Part shown: positions 11,567 to 24,705 of the stretch, one piece after another
Layout: every line of letters starts with the position of its first letter
How positions within the stretch are numbered: the stretch's first letter is position 1
Assembly (NCBI GenBank): GCA_027627225.1
Contig: CM051027.1
Location: forward strand, 87,094,451-87,158,450
Source of the DNA: Congeria kusceri
Lineage: Eukaryota > Mollusca > Bivalvia > Myida > Dreissenidae
DNA: 64,000 bases
Direction: 5' to 3'
Translations under genes and position numbers: made by a program
The notes under the pieces: model-generated
Seen by the model: only the letters and a program-made list of their open reading frames with translations
Databases searched by the model: none
Told to the model about the DNA's origin: nothing

Positions 11567-13707
11567 AACAGTAATAAAAAACACTAAAGGCTATAACCAA
11601 TCATTTTGTAGTTTTTTCGTAAATGCCAAAGATATCCATATCGCATGCAGGTATACACACACACTATCAAAGAGCTAAACAGGTATACGAGCGTATATAT
11701 TGTATTTTATTTATGAATGCGCAACCAAACATAGAACACGTACACTTTGGAATGTTATAAGACAGTCACTTCAAATTGTGCCTTAATATATTTTTATCTT
11801 CAATTTATTTAAACAAATTGCTTTTCTGATATGCAGCAGAAACCAAATCGATGACATGAGAAGTAACGTTCTTACGATGTGGAGAAACACAACTTAACAA
11901 CCGATTTCATACATACGCTATATCGGGACTGTGTAGAATTGGCTTTTGTCACAAAGAGGCGAAGCCTAGTGTATGAAAGATAAACACGAAGGGCATCGCA
12001 ACATTTTACCAGATTAAAATTTTTACAAAGCCTACAAGCTTAATGAATACCACCTAGGTTTTCGGTGTTTTGCATGTTAGTAGAATGATGAATTTTTATT
12101 ATAGAATATGGAAAAACACAATCTTTTCACAAACCAGCATGTCTTTAACTTGGTAAATTTCATAAATGGCATCGAAGGAATATTGTTACAAATCATATCA
12201 ACAGTGAATTAGCGGCAAATATTAAACACTTCAAACGGATCAGTATTTAAAAATAACATTATGTCAATGATTTTATAATTAGATAGTTTAACTGAAGACA
12301 GAATTAAAAGTTGTTAAATTGCATTACTGTACATCCGAAACATGCAAAAGATGTACGTATATACGCTGTGTCGATACTTGTTTTAGGCTACTCAATACAA
12401 CACTAATAAAGGAAACAAAAGTCGACAAATGTGTCATTTATTTTATATTTAAGTGACTTCTATGACATGTTATGTTTTTCTATCAGATTTTTAGTTTAGT
12501 TATTTTGTCACCTTCATCATCTGCTTATTGTCAACATAATTGAAAAAACAAATCGAATATACACACTTTAACTGGAGACATAAGTTAAATTGCACGTAAG
12601 CAATACATATACGACTAGCTGATCGCTACCAAAGTGTTCGTCGCAATCAAATAGCTGTTACACACATTGGCATATATCTACCATCTATAATGTTCGAATA
12701 ATGAGCATATCGAAAGTGGTTCAATTATTTAACAATATTTGAAGCCATGACTACCGATGCATACACTTGCAGTCCCAATTACCGCCCAGCTGTGCTGTAG
12801 CAATTAATTTTCTGGTGCAAATACGTACATAAAATAATGAGCTAATTGTCATTGAAAGCAAAACATGCAAGGAACAGATGAAATGTCGTCCACGTTACCA
12901 TAACAGCAATGGTTTTATTTGCATATTTTGTGTATGACTTGCTTGACAGCTCTAGGCATTTAAGTACAAAATGTCATTATTGAAGGTTAACTGCCCATTG
13001 TAACTCACCTTGGTAAATTGAGAAATGTTATTCTTGGAGGTTAACGAATAAAACCAGGGCGCTATTTTGCCTTGTACATTTCAAGATGCCGGCTTTTTTT
13101 GTTTGACACTGGGTGTACATTTTTGTTTGATGACTCATCGCCAGAAAACGAGCAAAGTGGATGGAGAAAGGAACACTATAATAATAGATTGCCAAGAACT
13201 ACTCAGTAATTTACTAGTGTACTCTCAACAGTGTGCAGAATGTACACATTTTATAGGACTGTTGAGTTTTCTATGCTGATCAGAAACGACAAACGCATTC
13301 CTTTTTTAATAGTTAAGTGTCTTCGGGAAGAGAAAAATAAACTTAACAATGATACAGAACAGAATATGTTTTCTTCCATACATCAGTGAGATCCTGTAAT
13401 TCGTTACACGTGGATCTCTGAATTAAGACATTTTCTCTTTAACATGTGCAATTTGGGATAAACTTAACCGGTGAACTATAGCGGTGTATGTGAAACATTT
13501 CACTAAATGAAAACATGTAAATGTTACATGTTAAAAACACTCAGTTATTTAGAACATACATGTTGTGTGACACATTCGCTGCAACTTTACTCATGGTAAT
13601 TTTGCAAACACAGAATTTATACACACATTAACAGCAATAGTATGTTTAATAGTTGGTGTCTTCTTTGTAGAGAGCTGATCATAATGAACATAATAATTGA
13701 TGAAACA
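11567..13707. other. non-coding; 3' flank of the K2P gene
   Basis: This region lies downstream of the minus-strand K2P channel stop codon, so it probably contains that gene's 3' UTR. A minus-strand AATAAA (TTTATT on the plus strand, near 12913) is one candidate poly(A) signal but is unproven. No other gene is seen. Confidence 0.4.
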
Positions 13708-14312
13708 TTATACAGAACTAACGGGCGCATCTATTATTCCCAGTTTGGTTCCCAACCATTTACACTTGGCTTTCACGTCCTCTTGTACGAGGTTGAAGCA
13801 CATGGCGATCAAGGACAATCCAAAGACAAGATAGAGAGCACACAGGACGAGTTTCTCGTGCTTATCCCAGTCAGAGGAACTCACACCTGGCACCACGTCA
13901 CCGAAGCCAATGGTGCTTAGCGTTATGAAGCAGAAATACGTCCCCGTCACAATGTCCCAGTTCTCCCAATACGCAAACAGAAACGTGCCTAACATAATGT
14001 ATGACGTCATTAATAACAGGCATACTGACGTAGGCACTTGTATAGGCCCGGCGTGACTGCCCTCCTTTTGCAGTATGATCCTATCGCTTCGAGTCGTGAT
14101 TCCACGTTCAGAGTCAAGCCGGCGCCGGCGTCGTGGTTTAAAAAGAATGCAGCACAGCCCGCAGCACACCTTGCCGTAGAGGTTACGGAATCCGTGAGCC
14201 ATCAGGTCACCAATGTTTGTGAGGCATAGAAGCGTTAGTGGGATTCCGAGTAAGGCGTAAGCTATTGTCATTATGCGACCCTCGTCTGTCTTTGGTGCCA
14301 CATGACCGTAGC
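13708..14312 (-). CDS. K2P potassium channel, last coding exon
   Basis: C-terminal half of a two-pore-domain potassium channel, which forms a dimeric background K+ pore in the plasma membrane. The exon begins after an acceptor (TACTTTTTCAG|GC at 14313-14314). Its first two bases complete the glycine codon left open by the exon at 33086, restoring TTIGYGHVAP. Residues, in full-protein numbering: TM2 about 1016-1036 (GRIMTIAYALLGIPLTLL), an Arg-rich linker RRRRR at about 1062-1066, TM3 about 1095-1116, second pore filter TIGFG at 1135-1139, TM4 about 1156-1178 (LYLVFGLSLIAMCFNL). The tail is short and ends APVSSV. The GYG/GFG filter pair and the GLSLIAMCF helix are standard for the family. Ends at TAA (13708-13710). 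Confidence in the family is very high; the paralogue is unassigned. Confidence 0.93.
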
Positions 14313-15221
14313 CTGAAAAAGTAACAGAATAACATGTTCAACCGTTGCATACAATGTTTTAACATAATAACGATATATGATAACATTCAAACATCGCAAC
14401 TCAACACATAATATTTATAGGCCTTTATGTGATACTGTTAATCACTGGTGGTGTTTAAATCAAATTATGCATAGAACCTGATGTGGTCTTGAGTGTTTTA
14501 GGTTTAATATCAATGTTAGCTTTCATAATTTCTACTTAGGTTAACATGATGCATATTGGATTTGCATATACATGTACATTAGTAGTCAACTTAAAGCAAT
14601 AGAGCTTAAACACGCAGTATCGTAGATGATAATGTTCTATTTAGGATTATAAATAATACCGTGCGTCATAATCTAGACATTTGGTACACATTATTTTTGT
14701 CTGAGAATGATAAGGAATGATAACAATGAAACATCTTAGGGTTTATGTGCGGGCGGACCATGTATTATATTACTTTTTATGTGGCATACATCGATAGCAA
14801 CATGCGTATAGCGTCTACTGAGAGTGATAATACGGCGGATCAGGTTCAGTCATAGCACGCTAAAAGAAAATGCTATTCTCTTGAATAAGAATGAAATGTC
14901 GTGCGCTGCCTATCATTAGACAACTAACTTAACCATTTTTTTCCATTAGAAACGATGTTTGCAAAGCAATGAAACCTAGTCAAAAATCATCCCAGCACGA
15001 ATGCGAGCAATAAAATGATTAAACGGACTATGTCAACGAGAAAGTCTTCAAGAGGGTAATTTCTTTACAAAAATCTTAAATTAAGATATTAATAATGGCG
15101 CATAATAACGGTTAAAATAAATTATATATAAAGGGGGAATGTTTTCGCATTCTGAGACAAAAATAAAATAAAAATATGGGTCGCGTTTGTTTGGCCCTTC
15201 CCATGTTTACATTTAGACGTC
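14313..15221. other. K2P intron sequence, nothing recognised
   Basis: 3' end of the intron of about 18.8 kb. It holds the polypyrimidine tract and acceptor next to 14313; otherwise nothing was identified. Confidence 0.6.
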
Positions 15222-15469
15222 TTGGCCCAGTTGCTTAAAACTTTAACGGCCTATTAAGCTTACAGCCGTTAACTTTTGGATTAAGTTATTTATGTAAATT
15301 AAATGTAACAATTGTATACTCTGTGTTTATTCTAAATAAATTGGTATGCTCAAATAATTTTCAAATGCTTCATAAGCAAGTTGCTTGAAATACTGTTTTT
15401 ATTTACAACTTAAGTTAACTTAAGCCGTTAGCTTAATCGGCCGTGAAAGTTTTGAGCAACTGGGCCCAG
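15222..15469. mobile_element. MITE with GGCCCAGTTGC termini
   Basis: TTGGCCCAGTTGCTTAAAAC at the left is matched in reverse complement by GTTTTGAGCAACTGGGCCCA at the right. Pairing continues inward through ACGGCC and the TTAAGC..GCCGTTAAC blocks. It is about 248 bp and non-coding, inside the K2P intron. Confidence 0.7.
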
Positions 15470-15517
15470 AATTGTGAGTATTTTGTATAAACATAGTTTA
15501 TACATGTTTCCTTACAT

Positions 15518-15600
15518 TGCAAAATAGTGCAGTTGGTCAAAGCGCTGTGTACTGTCATTTCTTTCTACGGCTCCTAAGTTGTCAGTTCGGTGCCCGCTTC
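15518..15600 (+). ncRNA. possible tRNA-derived SINE head
   Basis: TAGTGCAGTTGGTCAAAGCG (15525) resembles a Pol III A box, and AGTTCGGTGCC (15583) resembles a B box at tRNA-like spacing. No clean cloverleaf can be drawn, so this is not a functional tRNA. It may be a SINE remnant or chance similarity. Confidence 0.25.
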
Positions 15601-15747
15601 GTGTTTTAATTTTTACCAACATTTTTGCTGATTTATTTTATAAATATCATATTATGTATGACATTGTGTATTCTTTATTTAATGTACCTGTCTAAGTAGA
15701 GCGAATTTCTATCATCTAATATCATGTATAGTCAACAGGAAACCAAT

Positions 15748-16010
15748 TGTGGCGCATCGTGAGAAAACCGGTCTTAATGCATGTGCGTAAAGTGTCTTCC
15801 CGGATTAGCCTGTGCAGTCCGCACAGGCTAATCCGGGACGGCACTTTCCGCTTGTATGGTATTTTCTGTTTCAAGGAAGTCTCTTCTAAACATAAATACA
15901 CTGTAGGCGGAAAGTACCGCCCTGGATTAGCCTGTACGGACTGCACAGGCTAATCCGGGACAACACTTTACGCACATGCATTAAGTCCGGTTTTCCCACG
16001 ACGCGCCACA
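15748..16010. mobile_element. TGTGGCGC-type MITE, full copy
   Basis: Terminal inverted repeats run TGTGGCGCATCGTGAGAAAA to TTTTCCCACGACGCGCCACA and are about 90 bp long. Each arm contains an almost perfect inner palindrome (GGATTAGCCTGTGCAG around a GTCC/GGAC centre), so each half can fold on its own. The possible target duplication is only 2 bp (AT). I recall this family as abundant in dreissenid and other bivalve sequences. A deleted copy is at 56899-56977. Confidence 0.85.
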
Positions 16011-17592
16011 ATAAATTATTTATTGTTGCATAGTCCCTTTCAAAGTGTTTCAGTAAATGTATTACATAACCAACGAATAATAAGGCAAGTGATATATCGT
16101 TATTCTAGTTTAAACCACTTGTTAACTGTTTCGTTTGTAAAACTAATCTAGAGCCCACCAATACCTACAAATCATTTTAGTCTAAATCTACCGAACAGCG
16201 CAAGTTTTTCTGAATTATCTCCTTGCAATTACGGAGATAAAAGTCTGTGTTAACGGAAGCTTATTCGTTAATCGCTGAAACAGTTGTTAGTAATATAATT
16301 AAAGAACTGCACATTGCAAACTTAGTTCCCAGTTAAAATAACTCACAAACGCGTATTTTGGAAACTCCCCAAAACACTTCAGTTTGATACTGAATGCTCA
16401 ATTAAACGAGAGCATTGATCTAATAGCAAGTCTGTTACTGTCTATAAAAATTATGAATGCTATTTATAAATAACGTTGACTGGTCCAGCCTTTAATTATG
16501 TAAGACGGAAAAATGTACGTATGTATTTTTTTACCCAACACTCTACCCACAATCACCAAACGGTGCCGGTCAAAGCTAATTTATATTGACTGTATTAGTG
16601 TATTTTAATTTTCTGGATACCATTTTGTCCACTAAACATTACACGAATCAATCTTATTTATATTACAATTCACAAGTTAAATTAAACAGAGTAAAGCCAA
16701 TGAGTTCAATGACATATGCTTCTATTAGTAGAATTCGAAGTAATAACTTGTCTGTGTACATAAAAGAGTCAGTGTAAAATATGCAGCCAGAACATTTACT
16801 AATAAAACAGCCTGCCAATGAGTATGTCTTGGAACGTACAGATATGATATCCATATCTATGTGTTACTCACATAGTAGTCGATGTCCCAAACCGTATATT
16901 TTCAGATTGATTTGCTAGGCATTGTAATGAAAAACTGACCTAACATTATTGTATAGTGCACTGCATATATATTATCGAATAAAATACCAACTGGCGTTGA
17001 TCAAATGAAACTGAAAACGTTGTCATATAATAGTATTAACATATTTCAATTATAACATTTTATTTGAACTTAGTCATAACGTAATATATCACGCAAACTA
17101 GAATATTTGAAACGGAAATTACTTCCTAACCTGTAAGAATTAAATAAATAGTTATTTAATGAAAGAAGTTAAAAGTTTTAGTGAGAACCTATTCTTAAAG
17201 GATCGATCAAACAGCATCTGTACAAGAAATGCCTATATACATAATAAACATCATATATATTTCCGCATTGGCCAAATCCATAATATAGATGTCAAAGTTG
17301 CATTTTAAGAAATAATATACCTGAACGATAAAAAAGCAGTATTCACATCAATGGATCGATTTATGGAACACATAAGATAACATATATGGTGTCCAGTCAT
17401 TCCCATCAAAAAAGCATACTAAACAAGCATTAAGTTTACATACATACATTTTCTGTTATACTGCTTTTCAAGTGAAGCAACATGGAAACATGTAAAGATG
17501 TATAAATGTAAGTAAAAATTTTAGCGACATGTATATCTTATTTATTATTACTTTGACATCTGCTGACTTTTGAAACAGTTTTATTAAACAAG
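16011..17592. other. K2P intron sequence, nothing recognised
   Basis: AT-rich intronic DNA. Open frames are short and random; no internal exon or further repeat was identified. Confidence 0.5.
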
Positions 17593-19025
17593 AGGGCCAT
17601 AAGGCCCTAGGTCGCTCACCTGAGGGGCTAAGGAACTACTGTTCTTAGCAAGTTTCATGAAGATTCTGGTAAAAATGTGGCATCTAGAGTGTTCACAAGC
17701 TTTTTTTCAATTCGGCCTCCTAGTGACCTAGTTTTTGACCCCATGTGACCTTGATTTCGAACGTGTCCCAGATATCATTTGGACAAATGTTCAGAGCAAG
17801 TTTCATGTTGATTGGGCTATAAATGTGGCATCTAGCGTATTCACAAGCTTTTTTAAATTTGTCCCGGTGACCTAGTTTTTAACCCGACATGAGCTAGTTT
17901 CGAACTCGTTCGGGATATCATTGAAACAAATGTTCTGAGCAAATTTCAAAACTATTGGGCCAAAAATGTGACTTCTAGAGTGTTGACAATTGTTTTCTTC
18001 AATTTGCCCTAGTGACCTACTTTTTGACCCCACATGATCAAGTTTTGAACTCGTCCAAAATATTATTGAAACAAATGTTCTGAGCGAGTTTCAAGAAGAT
18101 TGGGTAAAAAATATGACTTCAAGAGTGTTTACAAGCTTTTATATTCCAATTGACCTAGTGACCTGGTTTTTGACCCAACATGACCCGGTTTCGAACTCAT
18201 CCGAAATATCAATAGAACAAATGTTTTGGGCAAGTTTCATGAAGAGTGTGCTATAAATATGGCCTCTAGAGTGTTCACAAGCTTTTTAAAGTTTTAAATA
18301 TAGCCATATAAGGAAAACTGCCCCGCCCCATGGCAGCCATGTTTTTCAATGGAGCGGAACCATTTTTGAACTCGGTTAAGATATCAGGAGGACAAATTTC
18401 ATGTTGATTGGGCAAAACAATGTGACTCCTAGAGTGTTCACAAGCTTTTTCTATAGCCATATAAAGAAAACTGCCCCGCCCCCTGGCGGCCATGTTTTTT
18501 CCACGGAGCGGAACCATTTTCGAACTCGGCCGAGGTATCATAAAACAAATGTTCAAAGCAAGTTTCATGTTGATCGGGCAAAAAATGTGACTTCTAGAGT
18601 GTTCACACGCTTTTTCTATAGCCATATAAGGCCCCCCTGGCGGCCATGTTTTTCAACGGAACAGAACCACTTTCGAACTCGGCTGAGATTTCATAAGAAA
18701 AAATGCTCTGAGCAAGTTGCATGTTGATCGCGAAAAAACTGTGACTTCTAAAGTGTTCACAAGCTTTTTCTTCCATTTGGCCTAGTGACCTAGTTTTTGA
18801 CCCCACATGATCCAGTTTCGAACTCATCCGAGATATCACTGGGACAAATGTTCTGAGCAAGTTTCATGAAGATTGGGCAACAAATGTAGCCTCTAGAGTG
18901 TTCACAAGGTTAACGTTGACGACGAACGATTCACGATTCACGACGCACGATACACGACGGTCGACGGACAAAAGGCGATCACAAACGCTCACCATGAGCA
19001 CGTTGTGCTCAGGTGAGCTAAATAC
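17593..19025 (+). mobile_element. dispersed bivalve repeat with internal ~130-170-bp units
   Basis: Starts AGAGGGCCATAAGGCCCTAG followed by GTCGCTCACCTGAG, and ends GCTCAGGTGAGC, so the extreme ends carry a short inverted CTCACCTGAG. Inside are about 8 diverged units, each with a CTAGTGACCTAGTTTTTGAC-type segment, a GATATCA segment, ACAAATGTTCTGAGCAAGTT and TAGAGTGTTCACAAGCTTTT. Some units have a GC-rich variant (CTGCCCCGCCCC, GGCGGCCATG). The 3' part has CGACGAACGATTCACGA-type short repeats. The open frames here are artefacts of the repeat. An inverted copy is at 59205-60860. Confidence 0.8.
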
Positions 19026-21357
19026 GGTGAAGGTACTAAAATAAAAATAAATATTGCGTTGTTTAAGTATATAACTTGCACAGCTTACACAGGCCCTTAA
19101 TGAACACATTTAATACCAAGCTGTACTCAAATGTACTAATCTGAAATTGATTGTCTTCTTGAGTTTATTGTAACATATTATCATTTGTTTAATAGTGCAA
19201 TTCTAAGCAAAAAAACTAAACATAAACAAATGCATTTTACTTTTAGCCTATTTATTATAAAGCTGATACACCAACACAAAAGTTAGATCGCAGCTAAAAA
19301 CAAACATTCGTACATAGCACAGCGGTTATTAAATTACCAGATTATATGTTCATTTATAGGCTAAACCCACACTTTATTTCATTTTCACCTTAACTAATCA
19401 TTTGATCTCTTTAAGATACAATGCTGAATGAAACCGTATAGCAAAGTCTCCTCATAATGATATTTTTGCAGCAGTGAGCTGTGAAGACTCACGTTGGTTT
19501 TAGAATGTTGAAACGTTATCTTAATGGGTATCACGTTTATATGGGCAATTCTCATCAATTACATCTGAACAGAATACCAATGCTATGAATGTATGCAAAA
19601 ACAGAATACTAATTCTATGAGTATATGCAAGAATTACAAATTTGCTAATCCATGATTCTTGTTATATAAACGGCGAAACCACTGATGGAAAACGTCACAA
19701 TTCAGCTAAAATATTAAATATTTAAATACAATAAAGAGAAAAGCACAGCATGAAACGATTACGAAAGGCAATCACTCGCGCAATGTATATAAGTTTGAGT
19801 GAATAAGGCAGCAATTCCATTTTACCAAGCTTGACGATTGTATAACTGGGACATTAATACACCAGACAAGTTTGACAGACATGCGAGCTCGTATACGTGG
19901 CTACATCGACCTTTGATGACGTAAATATTGAGCATATTAAGTCCCATTGCATGTTCAAGTAAACTATCTTTTTTATTAATTCGAAGAATATGATACAAAA
20001 ATTGCTTTCTATCATTAAGACCCATTTCGTACTACTTAAGAGATGAATTTCACCTGATTCTTCATACTGTATGGAAAAACTATTACATTCATCAAACGCA
20101 TGATGATAGATAGGAGAAATTAGCCGCTGCCATCACGGTGGTTCTTAGTCGGTAGAATATGACTAGAATACTTGCAGCCTCGCATGCAGACTATAGGCAA
20201 AAAGCACACATTCCGGGAATGTCATGGTAGCGGATGATGTCGTTATTGTTTCACTATGGCGCTTAAGGTGTGAGCAGAATAATTTATTGGTGTTCGTCAA
20301 GAAAGTGCAGAGGAAAATGTCTGTCCAAGTCATTTAAACTAGTTAAGCTGTCTTGCGTTAATGACATGACAGTAACAGCAGAATTTATTAAAAACCGTCA
20401 AATTTGAAATATTACGTATTAACATGCATAGTCTTACTTCCATGTATTAACATTTAATAATTATTCAAGTATGCCTTTTAATTGTCTCTTTTTGCTTCAG
20501 CAGCAACAATTGAACGTTGAATTGAACGAATATTGTCATCCAAGGCGATATGTTTACAAAAAAGTGAAATAATGGAATATTTTTGTTGAAACGAAATTCC
20601 CTCCAAATATTACAGTATACGCTAGTATAATATTGAATAAATACCTGCATTCATTATAGTAATGCGTAAAATGCTTCGACGGAAATAGCTGGCCGTATAC
20701 CTCCGTCTCAATAATCGGTCTTGGCAGGTGTATGCTACACATGTGTCACTGTTCTTGTTCAATTAGCATGAGGTCTTGGAAATGTTTCTTGTAAAAAGTA
20801 CGGAACTGAACATCGGTGCTCGGTGCTGGGTGCCATCAAAACGTGTTACTCTAATTTTTCCACAAGTTGTAATATCTCTTCCAGTACCGTGAACATAAGT
20901 AACTAAGATGTAAACATAGTTCCATAGTTTTATACCTTTGCTTCGTGTACTTTAGCATTAACTGTGCCTAAGGTTTTGTGTGTGCTTTGTGTCTATGTTT
21001 CATGTTTTAACCTTTGGTTTCATCCTATAAATTCATACCCTCCAAGTAAGTCCCAACATGCACAAATGGATTTTGTTTCTACTGCTACTAACTACAAGTA
21101 TATAACGATATGTAATATACCTGTATACGGAACTGCATACGTATAATTAGTACGCAATCAGAATGAGTGTTTTTTTTGTTTTGATTTTCAAATAGTAAAT
21201 GGAAATGTAAAACAGTTTACTATTCATTACAATTACATGTATTACACAGTCCGTGTTCATTCGTTGTGCAAAGTATTGTATAGTATTATATATGGGAAAT
21301 AAACACCAATCTGTTGAAATACGAGTTTGACTAACGTAGAGGCAGCTAGATGTTCAT
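19026..21357. other. K2P intron sequence, nothing recognised
   Basis: AT-rich intronic DNA with no supported exon or repeat. Frames near 19822 and 20465 are short and resemble nothing I know. Confidence 0.45.
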
Positions 21358-22372
21358 TATCTAGTGTTATTTATTACACTAAATAACCAAATAGCATGTA
21401 ATGAAGTTATTAAAGCTATTGCTCTTCTAAAGAAATGTAAATCGCCAGAAGATAAATTGTTAAAGGAATACGTTATAGAAGCTTGTGATATTTTGGCTGG
21501 GTATATCACAACGATTTTCAATATAATCTTTAACACTGGGAATTTCCCTGTATGTTGGACCAAAGGAATTATAATCCCCCTACATAAGAAGGGTGACAAA
21601 TCAGACGTTAGTAATTATAGAGGTATCACATTGTTAAGCAAACTTTGCAAAGTTATTTACATGCCTACTAAACCAAAGAATATCAATATGGTGCGAAAGT
21701 AATGATGTTATGTCTGACGCTCAGTTTGGTTTTAGAAAAGGCAGATCAACTATAGATGCAGTTTTTATCCTTCATTCAGTTATTCAAAAATATGTAAATA
21801 TGAATAAACGTTTGTATTGCTGTTTTATTGATATGAAACGTTGCTTCGATTCTATATACTTAAACTTTTTTACTAAGAGAAAAATATATTAAAAATTATT
21901 ACAGAATCAGGCCTAGTATGTTTAAACTCACGCAATTGCTAAATACACAGAATAAAAGTGAAATGTTTAGGTTAAGCAAGTACATATCAGAGGCATTAAG
22001 TATTCGCCAAAATATTATGATGAACAATTAATAATAGATGTTTGTATATATGTGCATATTGATGTATATCTTTAAACATATTATATACCACTACTGCTTA
22101 ATTAGTATGATATTCGTGTTGTTATTGTTATATAATTGTTGTTTACTTCAATGGACATACGAAAACAGTTCCATTTTAACTAGATGTACTATTCTTATGT
22201 GTGAAAATGCAAGTTTCATTTTTATCTTGTCAAGTTCATCCTGTTCTAGAAATATAAAAATTAATGATCACTTACTATAATGTATAATGTATAATGTATT
22301 ATTGTTAAACATTAGAACCTGTAAAGTTTATGTGTAATAAAATTCTGTTCTGTTCTGTTCTGTTATTTAATA
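21358..22372 (+). pseudogene. decayed LINE reverse transcriptase fragment
   Basis: The frame from 21364 reads through reverse transcriptase blocks KSPEDKLLKEY (usually KSPGxDGL), FNTGNFPVCWTKGIIIPLHK and SNYRGITLLSKLCKV. A deletion and frameshift at about 21660-21685 remove the fingers segment. It resumes as SNDVMSDAQFGFRKGRSTID and DMKRCFDSIY, then breaks off before the catalytic FADD block. At about 21905-22030 a C-terminal stretch typical of such LINEs is recognisable (RPSMFKLTQLLN, SKYISEALSIRQN). The element ends with AATAAAATTCTGTTCTGTTC, a (TTCTG)n tail at about 22340-22365. The palm with its active site is deleted, so it is dead. It lies in the K2P intron in the opposite orientation. 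Confidence 0.8.
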
Positions 22373-24114
22373 CATCTTGAAATTCTTATGACATAATTAC
22401 ACATTCACAATGTAATTATTCGCAACTGCTGAACCATACAGACAACACGTTTTGAACATGCAACCACACGCAATACATATGAAATCATTGTAAACGTGAT
22501 GCATATTTTCGACAGTGGACAAATATTTGTTCCTCATAATAGATGGGTGGCCTAGAAACTCTAAACCTATCAACGAGAATTGATTAATTCCAACTCCCAT
22601 TAGATGCATTTTAATGAAAATGTGATGGCACATATGTGTTAAAACACACAATGGGTATTCTAGACATGGTTGCAATTAAGGATGAACATTGGCAGTATAC
22701 ATTATATATTTAACTTTGAATTGGAAGCTCAAGCACGAGTTTATATGATGTGTATAAATAACATGTAATGACAAACATAAATTTCAAGACAACACCCATG
22801 AAAGTAATTATAACAAAATATTATGGAGAAATCCACTGACAAATCAAGGATAACGATTCACAAATTGATTTCATTTCACACATATGAGTGTAAGCACATT
22901 TTACCACACGCATTTAAAACAACAATACAACTTTTATTCACAATCAGTTCATTCCCAATTAAGTAAATTTCCTGTTTCATAGTAAACATTCAACAATGTC
23001 CTTAAAAAATAGAGTGAACGCGTTGGTTATAGTACGCGCTTGTGACAATTCGCTGTTACAATAGCGCATGAAACTATTATGTCTTGAATATTCAGTTCAT
23101 CAACAAACCGTTTTAATTCATGTGTTGGTAACTTTCATCTTAAACATGTAACCCGGCTCCGCAAGCGACACACACGTTATACGAAAAGGCGGTTTCTTAC
23201 AAGTACTTTTTTTTATATTAGAAGACTTGCATCGCATAATGCTGCATGGTGTTGTGCATACGCATCACATTCCATGGTGATAAGAACAGGGTAGACAGTT
23301 TAATAGCTATTGAAATGCCCAGAATAAACCAGAACAAAGCAAATGCCTTTTTACATTGTTTATATTGCAGCAAACTTCAATCAAATGATGTCTCAAAACA
23401 TCTAAGAAATAATGGCGTCATAAAAAAGAGTTCAAACACGAATCGTGCGAAACAGCAAAAATTAGAATTAATCAAAACGCTGACAGCGTAGAAAGACTGT
23501 TGACGACAAAAGAAACTAAAAGCATGTGAATAATGAGTGCATTTTTGCTAAAGAGGAAACATTTGTTTGATTAAAATTTAATTTTCCACCATTAGACTTT
23601 GTAATGTGGCTTCTTATTCAATATTATAATTCATCATAGTACAACTTAATTTGTAAGAAACAAACATTTCTTTTCGAGCTAATTATCTTATGCAAACGGA
23701 ATAATATACATGCCAGTTAATAAGTCAAAAGTAGGTCATACGATGCAAGCTTTTGATTTACTATACTACATTTTAAAATTAGCAAATTGCAGTAATTTGT
23801 TGTCACTATATTTAGAATGAGAATCGGTTAAAAGAAAAAACACATTCCCAACGAGTCAAAATAAGCGATGTAGCGCATTAATTTGGTGGCCTTATTCCAG
23901 GACACTCGGGTGAATATTTCGGTTACATACAAGTTAATAGCGAAAGTAGGGGTGTCATTAGTTTAAAGTTACATTTTTAATAAATTGACATTTTTAGAAA
24001 CTGTAATTGTAATAAATCACATGATATACACATTATAACACATATTACTTACATAATATTTAAAATAATTAAAATGTAAGAAAACTGTTTTGAAGAAGGA
24101 ACCTTTCTGGTTTC
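22373..24114. other. K2P intron sequence, nothing recognised
   Basis: AT-rich intronic DNA. An 81-codon frame at 23246 has no recognisable homology or splice framing. Confidence 0.45.
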
Positions 24115-24705
24115 GATTTACTGACTAATAACCTGCAAAGAAAAGAAGTAGTTTTCCGCGATGCCTGTTTTGGAAATTACCATCTCAAAAGACCGTTGGC
24201 TTCCGCCAACAGTCTAAAAATAAGTAGATTTTGTAAATTTTATGCAAAACTCTCTTTAGAAGTACAATAATTCTTATGCATACACGTGTCAAAAACAATA
24301 GCAATCGTCAATCGAGTGGTTACGATCGCTCCACTATATGTACTGACTCAATACACTGTTTTTAAACTTTCGCAAATATGATGTAATACGCAGTTAACCA
24401 GTCAACGGCACAAACAGATACGCTATCATACCTATGTGAATAGACATATGAATTCACTTGCAGTTTTGGACTAAATGGATTATTATTATTGTTTATTAGT
24501 GTTTGAAGTCGGATCTATTTCTTGTCATCTATTCACAGAAAGGAGCATCGATAACAAGGAAGCCTCACTGCTCAGCGAGCGAAGCGCAGTTATTTATCGA
24601 TTTACTGACTCTAGCCTGCAAAGTAAAGAAGTAGTTCCATCAAGACCGATTTCAGAATACACCTACTAAATCCCGTTGGCTTGCGCCAACAGTCTAAAAA
24701 AACGA
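24115..24705. repeat. two direct copies of a ~110-bp segment
   Basis: About 24115-24225 and 24598-24705 share CTGCAAAG(A/T)AAAGAAGTAG and a conserved end, CCGTTGGCTT(C/G)CGCCAACAG followed by TCTAAAAA. The end contains a hairpin (GTTGGC..GCCAAC). The copies lie about 480 bp apart in the same orientation. Nature unknown: duplicated ends of an element, or a dispersed repeat. Confidence 0.6.

Noticed and set aside
18275..18860. Reading frames with repeated CEHSRSH segments
   Set aside because: They follow the internal units of the dispersed repeat and appear equally in its inverted copy at 59.2 kb.
23246..23491. 81-codon frame starting near an inverted motif
   Set aside because: No known motif, no splice framing and typical random length for this base composition.
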